40,000 nucleotides of DNA from Lingula anatina (taxonomy: Eukaryota; Brachiopoda; Lingulata; Lingulida; Lingulidae), in the NCBI RefSeq assembly GCF_001039355.2, contig NW_019775545.1, positions 173,087-213,086 of the forward strand. Direction: 5' to 3'. Position 1 is the stretch's first letter. Every line of letters begins with the position of its first letter. Under the pieces are notes generated by a model. That model had not been told where the DNA came from. It saw only the letters and a list, made by a program, of their open reading frames with translations, and searched no databases. A program made the position numbers and the translations under genes. Shown here piece by piece: positions 13,240-32,179 of this stretch.

Positions 13240-15722
13240 TTACTACTACTGCTACTACTACTACTACTACTACTACTAGTATTACTACTATAATCTACTA
13301 CTGCTACTGCCACGAAGAAGAAGAAGAAGAAGACCACACCTCAGTCTGTTCCACCTGTGCCACCCCTGGTATAGTGACCTTCACAAAGGGACTTGACCGG
13401 TCACCGTTCTTCTTGGACAGGTCAGTTGCTGAGTGGACGGTGACCAGCAGGGTCTGGGGGAGTCTGTAGGCCAGGGTAAGGTTTAAGTCTCCTGATATCC
13501 CCAGGTCAGTCTGAAATAATGAACATTTACAGTGACATCTCTCTGGTCAAGAGGGGGAAAGAGTGACCACTGGTAGCCAGGGTCAGATCCCCAAATATTC
13601 CGCTACCATCTTCAGAGACCAAGTCATAAATGATATCATCATAATCTGCAGTGTTTTGTTTTAAAAAAAGAAATTGCTTTTAGAAAAATGTCTCAACATC
13701 AACTAAAACAAAAGCATACCACATAAATCTGCTCTTACAACTGTTTTTAGTATTCTAGAATAAAACAAGGTAAGTTTACGAAACTGATAGCTAAAAACAC
13801 TGGTCACATGACAACTATCAAACAATTAAATCTTAAGAAATAAACCAAAATGTACACTTCTCACTCATATATAAAGTACTGAGTAATAATAATAAACCAT
13901 GGCATACCTCCATCTGTAGGTCATACCACGCTGTGTGCACTGGATCTTCTCGGAAATTAAATGCATTCAGTTTCACCAAACACTCGCCCATGAAGTCATC
14001 ACGACCCATGACATCTTTGTTCCATACCTGCAACGTTCATAAAAAAGTGATCATATGCTGTGATTTTACCAGATTTCAAAACTGTTCTTCCTTAGTCACT
14101 TACCTTATCCAATATCTAAAATTTCTACTAAAAAATAATTGAATAATTAAAAAAAAATAAATAAATAAAAAATAAACTTCAATATTCCCAGTAATGCAAA
14201 GACTTGACCCAAGAGTCTTGTTGGGGTCATCCCATTCCATACACAGATTTTACAGATGATATCAGAGGCCACATTCACATTCACTAGTGCGCAGATCAAA
14301 TATGGCTGACCCACTTGCATGCTTGTTGCATATTCCATGCAGGGAATCTATTCAGTGTCTATAAGTAGATTAGACAACAAGCTATTAAGTTTGTCGCCAT
14401 ATATGATCCATGGACTAGTTAGCCCACTGTTACAAATGTGGCCATATGTAAACTACCACCCCCTACAGTCCACCCAGTCACCTGTACTATTAGTCTGCTA
14501 TCAACCAGACCAGGCTCCTGTATCACATAGGAGAAAATCTCACTGTAGACTGGATTCAGGGACTGCTTCACAACTTGGGTGCTCTTGGACCTTTGTTGGT
14601 CGTCATCAGGAAACAGGGAAAGCTGAAAATATAAGTCTGCATGTTAATGTATTTCATGGTTGAAAACTAAGCTACAAAATAAAAGGGAACACCACTTGTG
14701 TTGTTCTTGGTAATTGAACATTTTGGTAATTGTATAAACTATAGCTTTTGTCTAATAACAGAATAACAACAATATACGTAAAACCAAAAAATAAAAAAGT
14801 TGTAAAATTCAAAAGTCTTCTTTTTTTAGTTAATGAAAAAAGCTTGGCACACATCTAATTATATAGACTGCAGGCTGCAGCATACCTGTTATCGACCAGT
14901 GGCAACTTTTCATTTACTGATCAGAAGGGGTGTGCTATCAGAATACTGACGTACATCCCTCACAGCCAGTCTACCCACCTTGACATAAGTGTTAGCATTC
15001 TTCCCTCTCAGGTCCTTGGCGTCCAGATCTCTGCATTTGATGACCTTTATCAGCAGCAGCTCACTGTTGAAATCATACTTAAATGACAGCTGTATCTCAC
15101 CCTGGATGACCCCAATTGTCTTCATCACTGTCGGGTCAAGCTTTTTGTACAGCTGCTTCATTAATTCCTTCCCTTCCTGAAAAAATAATGATAGGGAGGA
15201 CCTGCACTACAAAAAATCTGTGAACCCTCCTATCTCTATGCTGGTCCAAAGTAAGTATTTTATAATTTTGTTAAGCTTATGGTTACATGTGATTCATTCT
15301 TTGATACATAATGTATTTTCACCTAAATCATACCAGTCCAGAGAACCCACTATATCAAAAATCTTGCAGGTCCTCTGGCATTTCGAGTGGTCATAACCAG
15401 TCGTACAGGTAGTGTCCCCATGTCTGATAGTGTGACATCTTAAATTGCTGACAGATTTGTATGATGATTTCCATTATGAGCAGTTCACACACATCAGTAC
15501 CTTATTGCCAGCGAAGTCTTCCTCTTCCTCCACCACCGCCGCCCCAAGCCTGGCTTTGGTCCTGGTGTGTCTTGGATTGGTCATCATCCTGGCCATGCCC
15601 TGGAGACGCTGGGCATACTGGGTATTCCTTCTGCGACCTTGAAGGTCAAGGTGAAGGTCATGTACAGGGTCACCAGCCTCTTCATCTGCTACTGGTAACT
15701 CTACTGACTGTTTAGCACCCAT
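9424..15722 (-). CDS. Tandem C2-domain protein (synaptotagmin-like), nine exons
   Basis: Nine minus-strand exons (15501-15722, 14979-15176, 14482-14622, 13908-14027, 13340-13510, 12817-12893, 12350-12479, 11535-11663, 9424-9498) join in phase with GT-AG introns to give about 420 aa. Residues 1-74 are a charged N-terminal region with no membrane segment. C2A spans about 96-227 and C2B about 234-353. Residues 354-420 form a basic tail ending GLPVY. The start MGAKQS fits the N-myristoylation pattern (Gly2, Ser6), which would replace the transmembrane anchor of synaptotagmins. Related tandem C2 proteins bind phospholipids in vesicle trafficking, sometimes with calcium. Here some loop aspartates are replaced: C2A loop 3 reads VWNKDVMGRDD, and TYVK replaces DPYVK in loop 1. 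Calcium binding is therefore doubtful. The C2A resembles Slp/rabphilin domains, but no Rab-binding region is seen. The ATG at 15722 follows an in-frame stop, yet an upstream exon at 17198-17212 could change the start. Confidence 0.85.
9499..11534. other. Intron 8 of the tandem-C2 gene
   Basis: About 2 kb, AT-rich, with a poly-A run of 24 bases at 10792-10815. No further exon or recognised element was seen. Confidence 0.65.
11535..11663 (-). CDS. Tandem-C2 gene exon 8: C-terminal tail
   Basis: 129 nt, 43 codons, phase 0 at both ends. It is flanked by a strong acceptor (TTATTTTCAG|AAAAAC) and a consensus donor (AATAAA|GTGAGT). It has no own start codon and encodes a basic, probably helical stretch beginning KNSERLRDKWAQKAIVQEFR. 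It fits exactly between exon 7 (phase 0) and exon 9. I do not recognise a domain. Confidence 0.8.
11749..11941. mobile_element. Putative 193-bp MITE in intron 7
   Basis: The ends are inverted copies: CAGAGATTAGATCGATCTA at the left, and the right end read on the other strand is CAGAGCTTTTAGATCGATCTA with the same GATCGATCTA core. CAGAG termini are typical of hAT elements. The interior is GC-richer than the intron. No clear 8-bp target duplication is visible, so it may be old or the ends may be slightly misplaced. It lies just upstream of exon 8 in gene orientation. Confidence 0.5.
12350..12479 (-). CDS. Tandem-C2 gene exon 7: end of C2B
   Basis: 130 nt. The acceptor TTTTCAG|G completes an Arg codon split with exon 6. 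It encodes YLVFQVIDSSADAESDALGQ, including loop 3, and ends GLEDL at donor TTG|GTAATT in phase 0. Confidence 0.92.
12817..12893 (-). CDS. Tandem-C2 gene exon 6: centre of C2B
   Basis: 77 nt. It opens in phase 0 at TTCCAG|ATCATC and ends in phase 2 at TACAG|GTAAAG. It encodes IIKGTLNPVWEETFEF, the conserved C2 core. Confidence 0.92.
12867..13022 (-). pseudogene. Partial tandem copy of C2 exon 6
   Basis: 12961-13003 repeats the start of exon 6 and its acceptor (12867-12910). The copy reads IIKGTVNPV and then diverges, with no donor and no continuation of the C2 fold. Some following intron sequence (ACTATTTGT) is also shared. It is a truncated exon duplication, unlikely to be a working alternative exon. 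Confidence 0.7.
13198..13333. repeat. Compound trinucleotide microsatellite
   Basis: (ATA)n, about 13198-13240, passes into (TAC)n, about 13241-13300, then a short (GAA)n at 13313-13333. The tract ends 7 bp before the exon 5 donor. Confidence 0.9.
13340..13510 (-). CDS. Tandem-C2 gene exon 5: first half of C2B
   Basis: 171 nt, 57 codons, phase 0 at both ends. It holds GDLNLTLAYR, LLVTVHSATDL and SSPFVKV. The serines replace the loop 1 aspartate of calcium-binding C2 domains. A GAA/TAC/ATA triplet microsatellite runs in the intron immediately beyond its donor. Confidence 0.92.
13908..14027 (-). CDS. Tandem-C2 gene exon 4: end of C2A
   Basis: 120 nt, 40 codons, phase 0 at both ends. Loop 3 VWNKDVMGRDDFMGE keeps two of the usual acidic positions and has Asn at the first. 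It closes with the C2 terminal strand AWYDLQ. Confidence 0.92.
14482..14622 (-). CDS. Tandem-C2 gene exon 3: middle of C2A
   Basis: 141 nt, 47 codons, phase 0 at both ends. It contains the family signature LNPVYSEIFSY after a KS-rich strand, and ends SRLIVQ at donor CAG|GTGACT. Confidence 0.92.
14979..15176 (-). CDS. Tandem-C2 gene exon 2: first half of C2A
   Basis: 198 nt, 66 codons, phase 0 at both ends. The acceptor is ATTTTTCAG|GAAGGG and the donor is AAG|GTGGGT. It carries the C2 opening strand GEIQLSFKYD, the strand LLLIKVIKCRDL and the loop ending TYVK, where most C2 domains have SDPYVK. Confidence 0.92.
15501..15722 (-). CDS. Tandem-C2 gene exon 1 (coding)
   Basis: 222 nt, 74 codons, starting MGAKQSVELP and ending at donor AAG|GTACTG in phase 0. 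The region is polar and contains an acidic EEEED run near its end. In-frame upstream sequence has a TAA and no other ATG. A possible acceptor (…TTCAACAG) lies just upstream, so a 5' UTR exon is plausible. Confidence 0.8.
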
Positions 15723-15976
15723 CTTGAAACTGTTGAAATAGGCTGACCAGAGTATATCTTATATCTTTAGTCTTAGGTGTTTTTGTCCACCCCCTGAAAT
15801 TGATTTCTTTCTATAAGTGTGCTTTTCATCAATGGATACAGGTTTAACACATTTTAAAGCAAACAGTACTTTATTGTTTTTTCAAGTGCACTGCTCTGTG
15901 ATGCACTGTGTTGCGCTGTATTGCGCTATTCAGCTACACCAAATTTATCATTGTACCCTGTACTGTATATTTAACC

Positions 15977-16791
15977 CACGCTCGGCTGTCACCTTGATTG
16001 GATAGTAAACGCTGGTCGTAAAATCGCTAAATGATATTAAAACCGGGTGCATAAACTTGAAAACCACCTAGAGCAACCTTGGACTACCACATTAATCCAA
16101 TACAATGCAAAAATAAACTATAACAAGTGGTTATAGCCTTCAAACCGAATGTCGTAAAGTCCCCATATACCTCCATAGAGACAATAAAATAGAGTGAGCT
16201 TGTGAAACAAAACTCAACCAACTTAAACATAATAATCGAAATAAAATACTGCCGGGCATCGGAGCGGCCTAAAACTTGGCACGCTTACCGCAAATACTGC
16301 AGGCTACATCATCCCGTCGCTCGTTGGTAAATTCCGTGCATGGCATACGCACAATCAAACCGTAAAGCCAAATTCTACCTCTGATGTTTGAATCGGTCCT
16401 CTACACTATTCAAATCAGGAAGTGACGTAACCGCAGAGGTTGTATTGTCCAATGGCATGGCTTCTTTTTCTTAATTGGAGGTTAGAGTGGACCAAAATAA
16501 GGCCGCTCCGATGCCCGGCAGTATTTTATTTCGATTATTATGTTGAAAATGGTTGAGTTTTGTTTCACAAGCTTACACTATTTTATTGTCTCTATGGAGG
16601 TATATGGGCACTTTACGACATTCGGTTTGAAGGCTTTAACCACTTGTTAGTTTATTTTTGCATAGAATTGGATTAATGTGGCAGTCTAAGGTTTTCCTAG
16701 GTGGTTTTCAAGTTTATGCACCCGGTTTTAATATCATTTAGCGATTTTACAACAATCGTTTACTATCCAATCAAGGTGACAGCCGAGCGTG
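15977..16791. mobile_element. 815-bp foldback element with 8-bp target duplication
   Basis: Left arm 15977-16269 and right arm 16501-16791 are inverted copies, judged over 90 percent identical by eye, around a spacer of about 230 bp. Termini are CACGCTCGGCTGTCACC and its reverse complement. Perfect direct repeats ATTTAACC flank the element at 15969-15976 and 16792-16799. An 8-bp duplication fits hAT or P-like transposons. No transposase frame is inside, so it is non-autonomous. It sits about 255 bp upstream of the tandem-C2 start codon, between that gene and its candidate promoter. If transcribed it would form a long hairpin. Confidence 0.9.
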
Positions 16792-16798
16792 ATTTAAC

Positions 16799-16818
16799 CA
16801 AGGAGTTATAACTCCTTG
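16799..16818. repeat. Perfect 20-bp palindrome beside the foldback element
   Basis: CAAGGAGTTATAACTCCTTG is a perfect palindrome. It lies between the second ATTTAACC (16792-16799) and a third copy at 16819-16826. It may be an excision footprint, a tiny terminal remnant of another element, or part of the foldback element's own right end. Confidence 0.85.
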
Positions 16819-16966
16819 ATTTAACCCATAAAATATTAAGATGCCCTGTTTATGAAATCTTATTGTAAACTGTGCTGGCTTCTGTGAAACAATTGGAAAT
16901 ACAACTTAGTAAGATTACGAAATAAAAACCGGCCCTTTTTTTGCAATCACTAAAGCAATGCCAAAC

Positions 16967-16970
<4 letters not shown>

Positions 16971-17008
<38 letters not shown>
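16971..17008. repeat. Poly-T tract
   Basis: A homopolymer of about 38 T lies between the foldback element and the candidate promoter. Confidence 0.95.
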
Positions 17009-17010
<2 letters not shown>

Positions 17011-17197
17011 CACTTGCAAATGAATTTATCTATCTTCTAATCGACAAAGCACTGATTACTTTTAAATGTTAAAATTACTAGCAACTCAACATGCTATTCT
17101 CGTAGTCTGTTAAGTGAAAGAACTTTAACATAGTTCAAGAAGTTTAATTGATTTGGTTCAATCATGTATTAATATCGTATCTTAGGAAATTGTTTAC

Positions 17198-17345
17198 CTG
17201 CACTGCCACCATCTTGGATTTAATTTGGTGCCACCCACTGACCTATCCGAGAGCCCCACGTATACGTCACGTGATCAAAATAAACATGGCAGCGCCGGAG
17301 CGTGGCAATCTCTCTAGGATTACCCCTGGTAAAGGGTGGCAATTG
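17198..17345. promoter_or_regulatory. Candidate divergent promoter with first exons
   Basis: A GC-richer island. On the minus strand CCAAGATGGTGGCAG resembles a YY1 site overlapping an ATG (17210-17212), followed after five codons (MVAVQ) by donor CAG|GTAAAC. This could be a first exon of the tandem-C2 gene. If spliced to an acceptor AAG directly before 15722, it would add MVAVQ in frame; other acceptors would make it a short upstream frame. On the plus strand, ACGTCACGTGATC (CRE/E-box-like) precedes ATGGCAGCGCCGG at 17286, which encodes MAAPERGNLSRITP and reaches possible donors at 17330 (GTAAAG) and 17345 (GTACGT). No further plus-strand exon was found. Confidence 0.35.
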
Positions 17346-19593
17346 TACGTCTAATTGATCCGAAAAAGTTTTACCAAAGTCATGCTTCTTTGTCTGCATA
17401 GTTACAGATTTTGTATATGGAAGTCTGTACACATTTTAAGTTATTGCATTATGGTCATTTCAACGGGGTTATTGTGAAGTTTACAAATAACTGTGCTTTT
17501 TAAATAATAAATTTTTATTTATTTTAAAAATCAGAGCATACCTTTTGAGGTGTAGCAACACAATTCAAAAACATTTTACCAAAAAGTTATATTCTAATTG
17601 AGTGTGTGAGGTTAATATTGCTTTTCTTGTATTGTGCTTGAGGAGCCAGGTAATCCAGTACATCTGATGCAACGTACATTTGCAAAGTGACAACTTTAGG
17701 TTTAAGGCTACTCCCATTAGCTTAGTAGACATTTTATTTCATTCAACACAGTGTCTCCGTGGGAGGAACACGTAGTATATTCTTTCATTTTAATCAGTTA
17801 TTTCCATTTTCTTTACTTAGAATTTATAGTTTAAGGAATGACAGAAATGGATAGTTTTTAATACTGATTATTAATTATTTAAATTTATCAAATTTTGTAT
17901 AAGTAAATTTCAGCATGGTAAATCATGGGAAGTGAGTGCATTATTGCCATTTTGGCCTTTTTTTTAGTTTTTATGTGTCTTGTGAATTTCTGCATGAAAT
18001 AAAACCAAGATCCAGTGAACAACATACATATACTGCATGGGTATATTATCCGTATATATATATGCCCTTCCTTGACTTAGCTCATCTGCACACTATACAG
18101 TAAAAGCACAAATTTGCTACATAGAATTGTATTTTTATTGACTCCAAAATTATGTACCTAAAAAATTGATAATTTTCCCCCATTGAAATGATCAAGTCAT
18201 AACCATAACTGGGAAGAGAGCTGTAACCTTTTTGGTTCCAACTCAAAAAAAATTACTCATTGTCTTCAAATGGTGGTCAAGAGAAAAATAGACAAGATTT
18301 CATTATTCCTTACATCCAATTAATATTTCCCCCTTCCTAGCTGGCATTCACAAGATGTATACAGAGCATGGTTTTGTTTTCACTTTATAACACAAGATAA
18401 TGTTGCGGTGTTTTGAGTTATGGCCTAGTACTGCGTATAAAACGGGGTTTTTTTTAAAGTTACATGATATCATGGCTACCATCTTGACTGTGAACAAAAT
18501 TAGGTATGCTTCAGATAAAATTATGTTCAAGGAATTTAAATGTCTTTAAGTCTGCATTGGAAAACAACCATGGGGCATTTTCAATGTAAAGTGATAATTA
18601 GGTGAAAAATATGAGAAAGAGAGAGAAAGTGCATGTCCTTTTATCCTAAACATATGTTCTTACTTAGTGGAACTAAACAGTTTAGTATGAAAACAAAATT
18701 GTGGAATGAAAGAAAAAAGCAGAATTTTCATAGCCAGTTTTTATTTCCATATTTTCACAATATTGCCATAGATAACAACACTAAAATATTCCCAAACAAA
18801 ATTAATGCCAAAGAACCCAATTGACATAAAAATTTTACAACAATGTCCCAGATTACTGCACTAAAACATTCTAAAACATCCAATTAAAATGAAAAGAACC
18901 CCCCAATTAACTCAATAAAATATCCAAAAACACAGTAAATCCCATGAAATGTAAACAGCAATTCTGTACCTGTCAACTACCCAAGACATTGCAGTGGTGG
19001 TATATGCATTAAGTATTCTAAAGTATCATCACTAGTTTTCAAAGGGGCCTTGCAAAAGTTTACTTTGAATTACATAAAAGGATTGACTTTTCTTTTAGGT
19101 TCAAACATGTACATGATGATCACTTGGTAAGAAAATTAACAATTAAAAGAAAAATGCATGTTAACCAAATTAATTTGTTAAATATTTCCAATCTTATGAC
19201 ATTTAAGCCTTTATGGTATGTAAATGTACATATAACTTGCATGATAAAAATGGTAATACTATATAGCAGCACATTATCTAAAAGTTTCAGTTATCATTTA
19301 AGTTACCAGCTATAACAATTTCTTTAAATTAGGCACTTTGCCAGAAATTTTGCTAAAAATAATTTCATCTGTCATTTCTAGGTGTAAATATATAAAGTCC
19401 AATTCAGTGTCCTTAAAAATGGACTCTTTAAATATCAAGACAAAAATGCATAATAACCATATCAATAGGTTAAAGACAGTAGATCCAATAGATTAAAAAA
19501 ATAATAAGATTAAACCCAATTTGATCAAGCATGCTGAACTTGCAGAGTTTCTAAGATCTTGTCTGTTATCCTCCTGTCCACTGTAATCTTGCC
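17346..19593. other. Spacer without recognised genes
   Basis: AT-rich sequence with only short, unsupported frames. It should contain the 3' UTR of the minus-strand NIDO/vWD gene near 19593 and might hold exons of a plus-strand gene starting at 17286, but none could be supported. Confidence 0.55.
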
Positions 19594-29393
<9,800 letters not shown>

Positions 29394-29599
29394 CTGTAAA
29401 AAGAAAAAGAACAAACAACTTATAAATCTAAGAATGGTTCCATCTGGACGTAGAGATATTAAAAATATCTGCTATACATCAGAATCTGATAAAGTGGTAA
29501 CAAAAAAGTACATCTACCCCTAACTAGTACAGTAAATCAAAGTATTTCATAGCATATAATAGGAAAAATAGAATCACAAATCACACTCTAATACTCTGG

Positions 29600-30965
29600 G
29601 AATAGACTTAAAAATTTAAGCCCAGGGACAGTTCAATCCCCAGCCATTCTAAAATTCCAAAGTGCCCATGCACATCCCTGATGATGGTTAAACTAATCAC
29701 CAAAGTTTCAGCTTCCTACCTGCAATGGTCTAGGAGATAGCAGAAACTACAATTTGAATAGAATTTAGAATCACCCAACCCCCAGGGACAGCCCAACCCC
29801 CTGTTGCACTAAGATTCAAAAATGCCCATGCACATCTCTGATGATGGGTATACTAATAACCAAAGTGTCATCTTCCTACCTGCTATGGTCTAGGAGAAAA
29901 AAGCAGAAACTACAATGTGAAAAGAATTCAGAATCAACCAACCCCCGGGGACAGCCCAACCCACTGTTGCACTAAAATTCCAAAGTGTATATGTACATCC
30001 CTGATGATGGATCTTCCAATTCCCATAGTTTCAATTTCCTATCTCTAACGGTCTAGGAGTAGATAGTGGAAATTACAATGTGAAAAGAATTTAGAATCAA
30101 CCACCCCCCGGGGAAAGACCAACACCCTGTGGCACTCAGTTTCCAAAGTGCCCATGCACATCCCTGATTATGGGTCTACCAATTCCCAAAGTTTCAGTTT
30201 CCTAACTTTAATAGTTTAGGAGGAGATAGCAGAATTTACAACGCCATAATAATCTAGAATCAACCACCTCCCAGGGTACAGCCCAACCCTCTGTTGCACT
30301 AAAATTCTTAACCTCCTTGATGATGGGTATACAAATCACTAAAGTTTCAACTTCCTAACTCTGATATGGTCTAGGGCAGATGGCAGAAATTACAATATCT
30401 TAATAATTTCGAATCCACTACCCCCCAGGGTACTGCCCAACCCCCTGTGGCACTTAAATTCCAAAGTGCCCATGCACATCCCAGATGATGGGTAAACTAT
30501 TCACCAACGTTTCAGCTTCCTAACTCTGATGGTCTAGGAAGAGAAAGCAGAAATTTCAATGTGATAAAAATTTAGAATCAACCCCCCCCCCCCCGGAACA
30601 GCTCAACCCCCTGTGGCACTTAAATTCTAAAATGCCCATGCACATCCCTGATGATGGATCTTCCAATTCCCTTAGTTTCAATATCCTATCTCTAACGGTC
30701 TAGTAGGAGATAGCAGAATTTACAATACCTTAATAATTTAGAATCAACCACCTCCCAGGGTACAGCCCAACCCTCTGTTGCACTAAAATTCTTAAGTGCC
30801 CATGCACCTCCTTGATGATGGGTATACAAATCACTAAAGTTTCAACTTCCTAACTCTGATATGGTCTAGGGCAGATGGCAGAAATTACAATATCTTAATA
30901 ATTTAGAATCCACTACCCCCCAGGGTACTGCCCAACCCCCTGTGGCACTAAAATTCCAAAGTACC
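29600..30965. repeat. Satellite array, nine units of about 160-165 bp
   Basis: The anchor GGGACAGCCCAACCC or variants recurs near 29625, 29785, 29948, 30111, 30274, 30428, 30595, 30758 and 30922. Each unit also has GTGCCCATGCACATCC, TGATGATGG and a GGTCTAGGAG block. Units differ by roughly 10-20 percent as judged by eye. The two-unit block from about 30228 is nearly identical to that from about 30714, giving a higher-order period near 484 bp. No coding frame persists. Confidence 0.93.
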
Positions 30966-31077
30966 CTCCCATCATGACGATATGTATGTAATTATGATAA
31001 TTTGAATGAACTATTTATTGACATTGTGATTTTCATTCTCTGGTAAACTGCCATTTTATTTATTTTCCTCCCTCCAA

Positions 31078-31215
31078 TACCCTAGGTTCTAGATTCTGGT
31101 AATGCCAGCTCGATCTTGATTTCATACATAACCCATATAAGCAATACCGTAAAAGCGACTCCATCACAAGGTATATTTGACAAGCTAGCTTTTACGTTGC
31201 TCTGACACTCAGGTA
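31078..31215. mobile_element. 138-bp deletion derivative of the 786-bp element
   Basis: Read on the minus strand, it joins the first about 70 bp and last about 66 bp of the element at 28127-28912. Perfect direct repeats CCCTCCAA flank it at 31070-31077 and 31216-31223, so it moved as a short element after losing its interior. Confidence 0.9.
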
Positions 31216-31223
31216 CCCTCCAA

Positions 31224-31479
31224 TAGACTTACATCACAATTATTAATTTACATAAAATCTTAGTAATCCAGGCATCCCTTTGGTTAAGTTAATATTATAT
31301 TTTTCTACTACCACCACCTTGTTTGCCTGTCCTCAAGGCGCACCTCCAGACAACTGGTAGAGATGGGATAAAAAGATAATCTTAGTGACTCAGGCACACC
31401 TTTTGTGTTTATTTTAATTTAAGTTCTGCAATTATGCAGCCATACGGCTCATTAGGAGAACTAAACTAGAACTAAACTA
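31224..31479. other. Spacer without recognised features
   Basis: Short AT-rich stretch between the small transposon and the dispersed repeat; nothing recognised. Confidence 0.6.
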
Positions 31480-31730
31480 AAAAAGCACTCAGAGAGCGCA
31501 GACCTCCGCCAAGGCAGCAAAGTCTCCATCCAATGCCGTTTCACCCCTATTATTGATTATTGATTGATTATTGATCCGGATCACCACCAAAAACTCATCA
31601 CTTCTAAGTTAAACCATTTCTGACCTACCCTGAAAATTCCATCGAAATTCATCCATAACTTTTTGAGTTATGTTGATGACAAACAGACAGGCAAACAGGG
31701 GTGAAAACATAACCTCCTTGGTGGAGGTAA
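31480..31730. mobile_element. Dispersed SINE/MITE-like repeat, diverged copy
   Basis: It has the same plan as the copy at 24459: GCGCAGACCTCCGCCAAGG at one end, GATCCGGATCACCACCAAAA inside and CCTCCTTGGTGGAGGT at the other end. The inverted end motif ACCTCCGCCAAGG is better preserved at the left here. Confidence 0.8.
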
Positions 31731-32165
31731 TAATATGATAGAGTATAACACACAATTATAAAATGTTCACACATTTAATAATATTAAACCATCAAAGTGA
31801 CGCTAACCTTAATTCGGATGCATATCTTAAATTTTTTCCTAAATTATCTAATTGCGAAACATGGTTCAACGATAATACTTTGAAGTCTGAACTTGATTTT
31901 TATACTATATTTTTCTGCTTAAGGGTGCTGTACAATGGGCTAGGCATTTAAAAATGAACTACAGATTTCACATTTAATATTGGATATTTCAGCTTAAAAG
32001 GCGTACCTATAGGTATAAAAGTGTCAGTACCAGTACGTAATAATATGATACGGTATAACACAAAATTATAAAATGTTCATACATTTAATAATATTAAACC
32101 ATCAAAGTGACGCTAACCTTAATTCGGATGCATATCTTAAATTTTTTTCCTAAATTATCTAATTG
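31727..32165. repeat. 128-bp direct repeat, two copies 310 bp apart
   Basis: 31727-31854 recurs at 32037-32165 with only a few changes and one extra T. The first copy begins exactly at the end of the dispersed repeat. Copies are recent; no N lies between them, so this duplication is probably real. Confidence 0.9.
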
Positions 32166-32179
32166 ATAATTAATTGACC

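Noticed and set aside
29600-30965. CRISPR-like array
   Set aside because: Repeats are about 160 bp, diverged and head-to-tail with no unique spacers, in animal DNA. It is a satellite.
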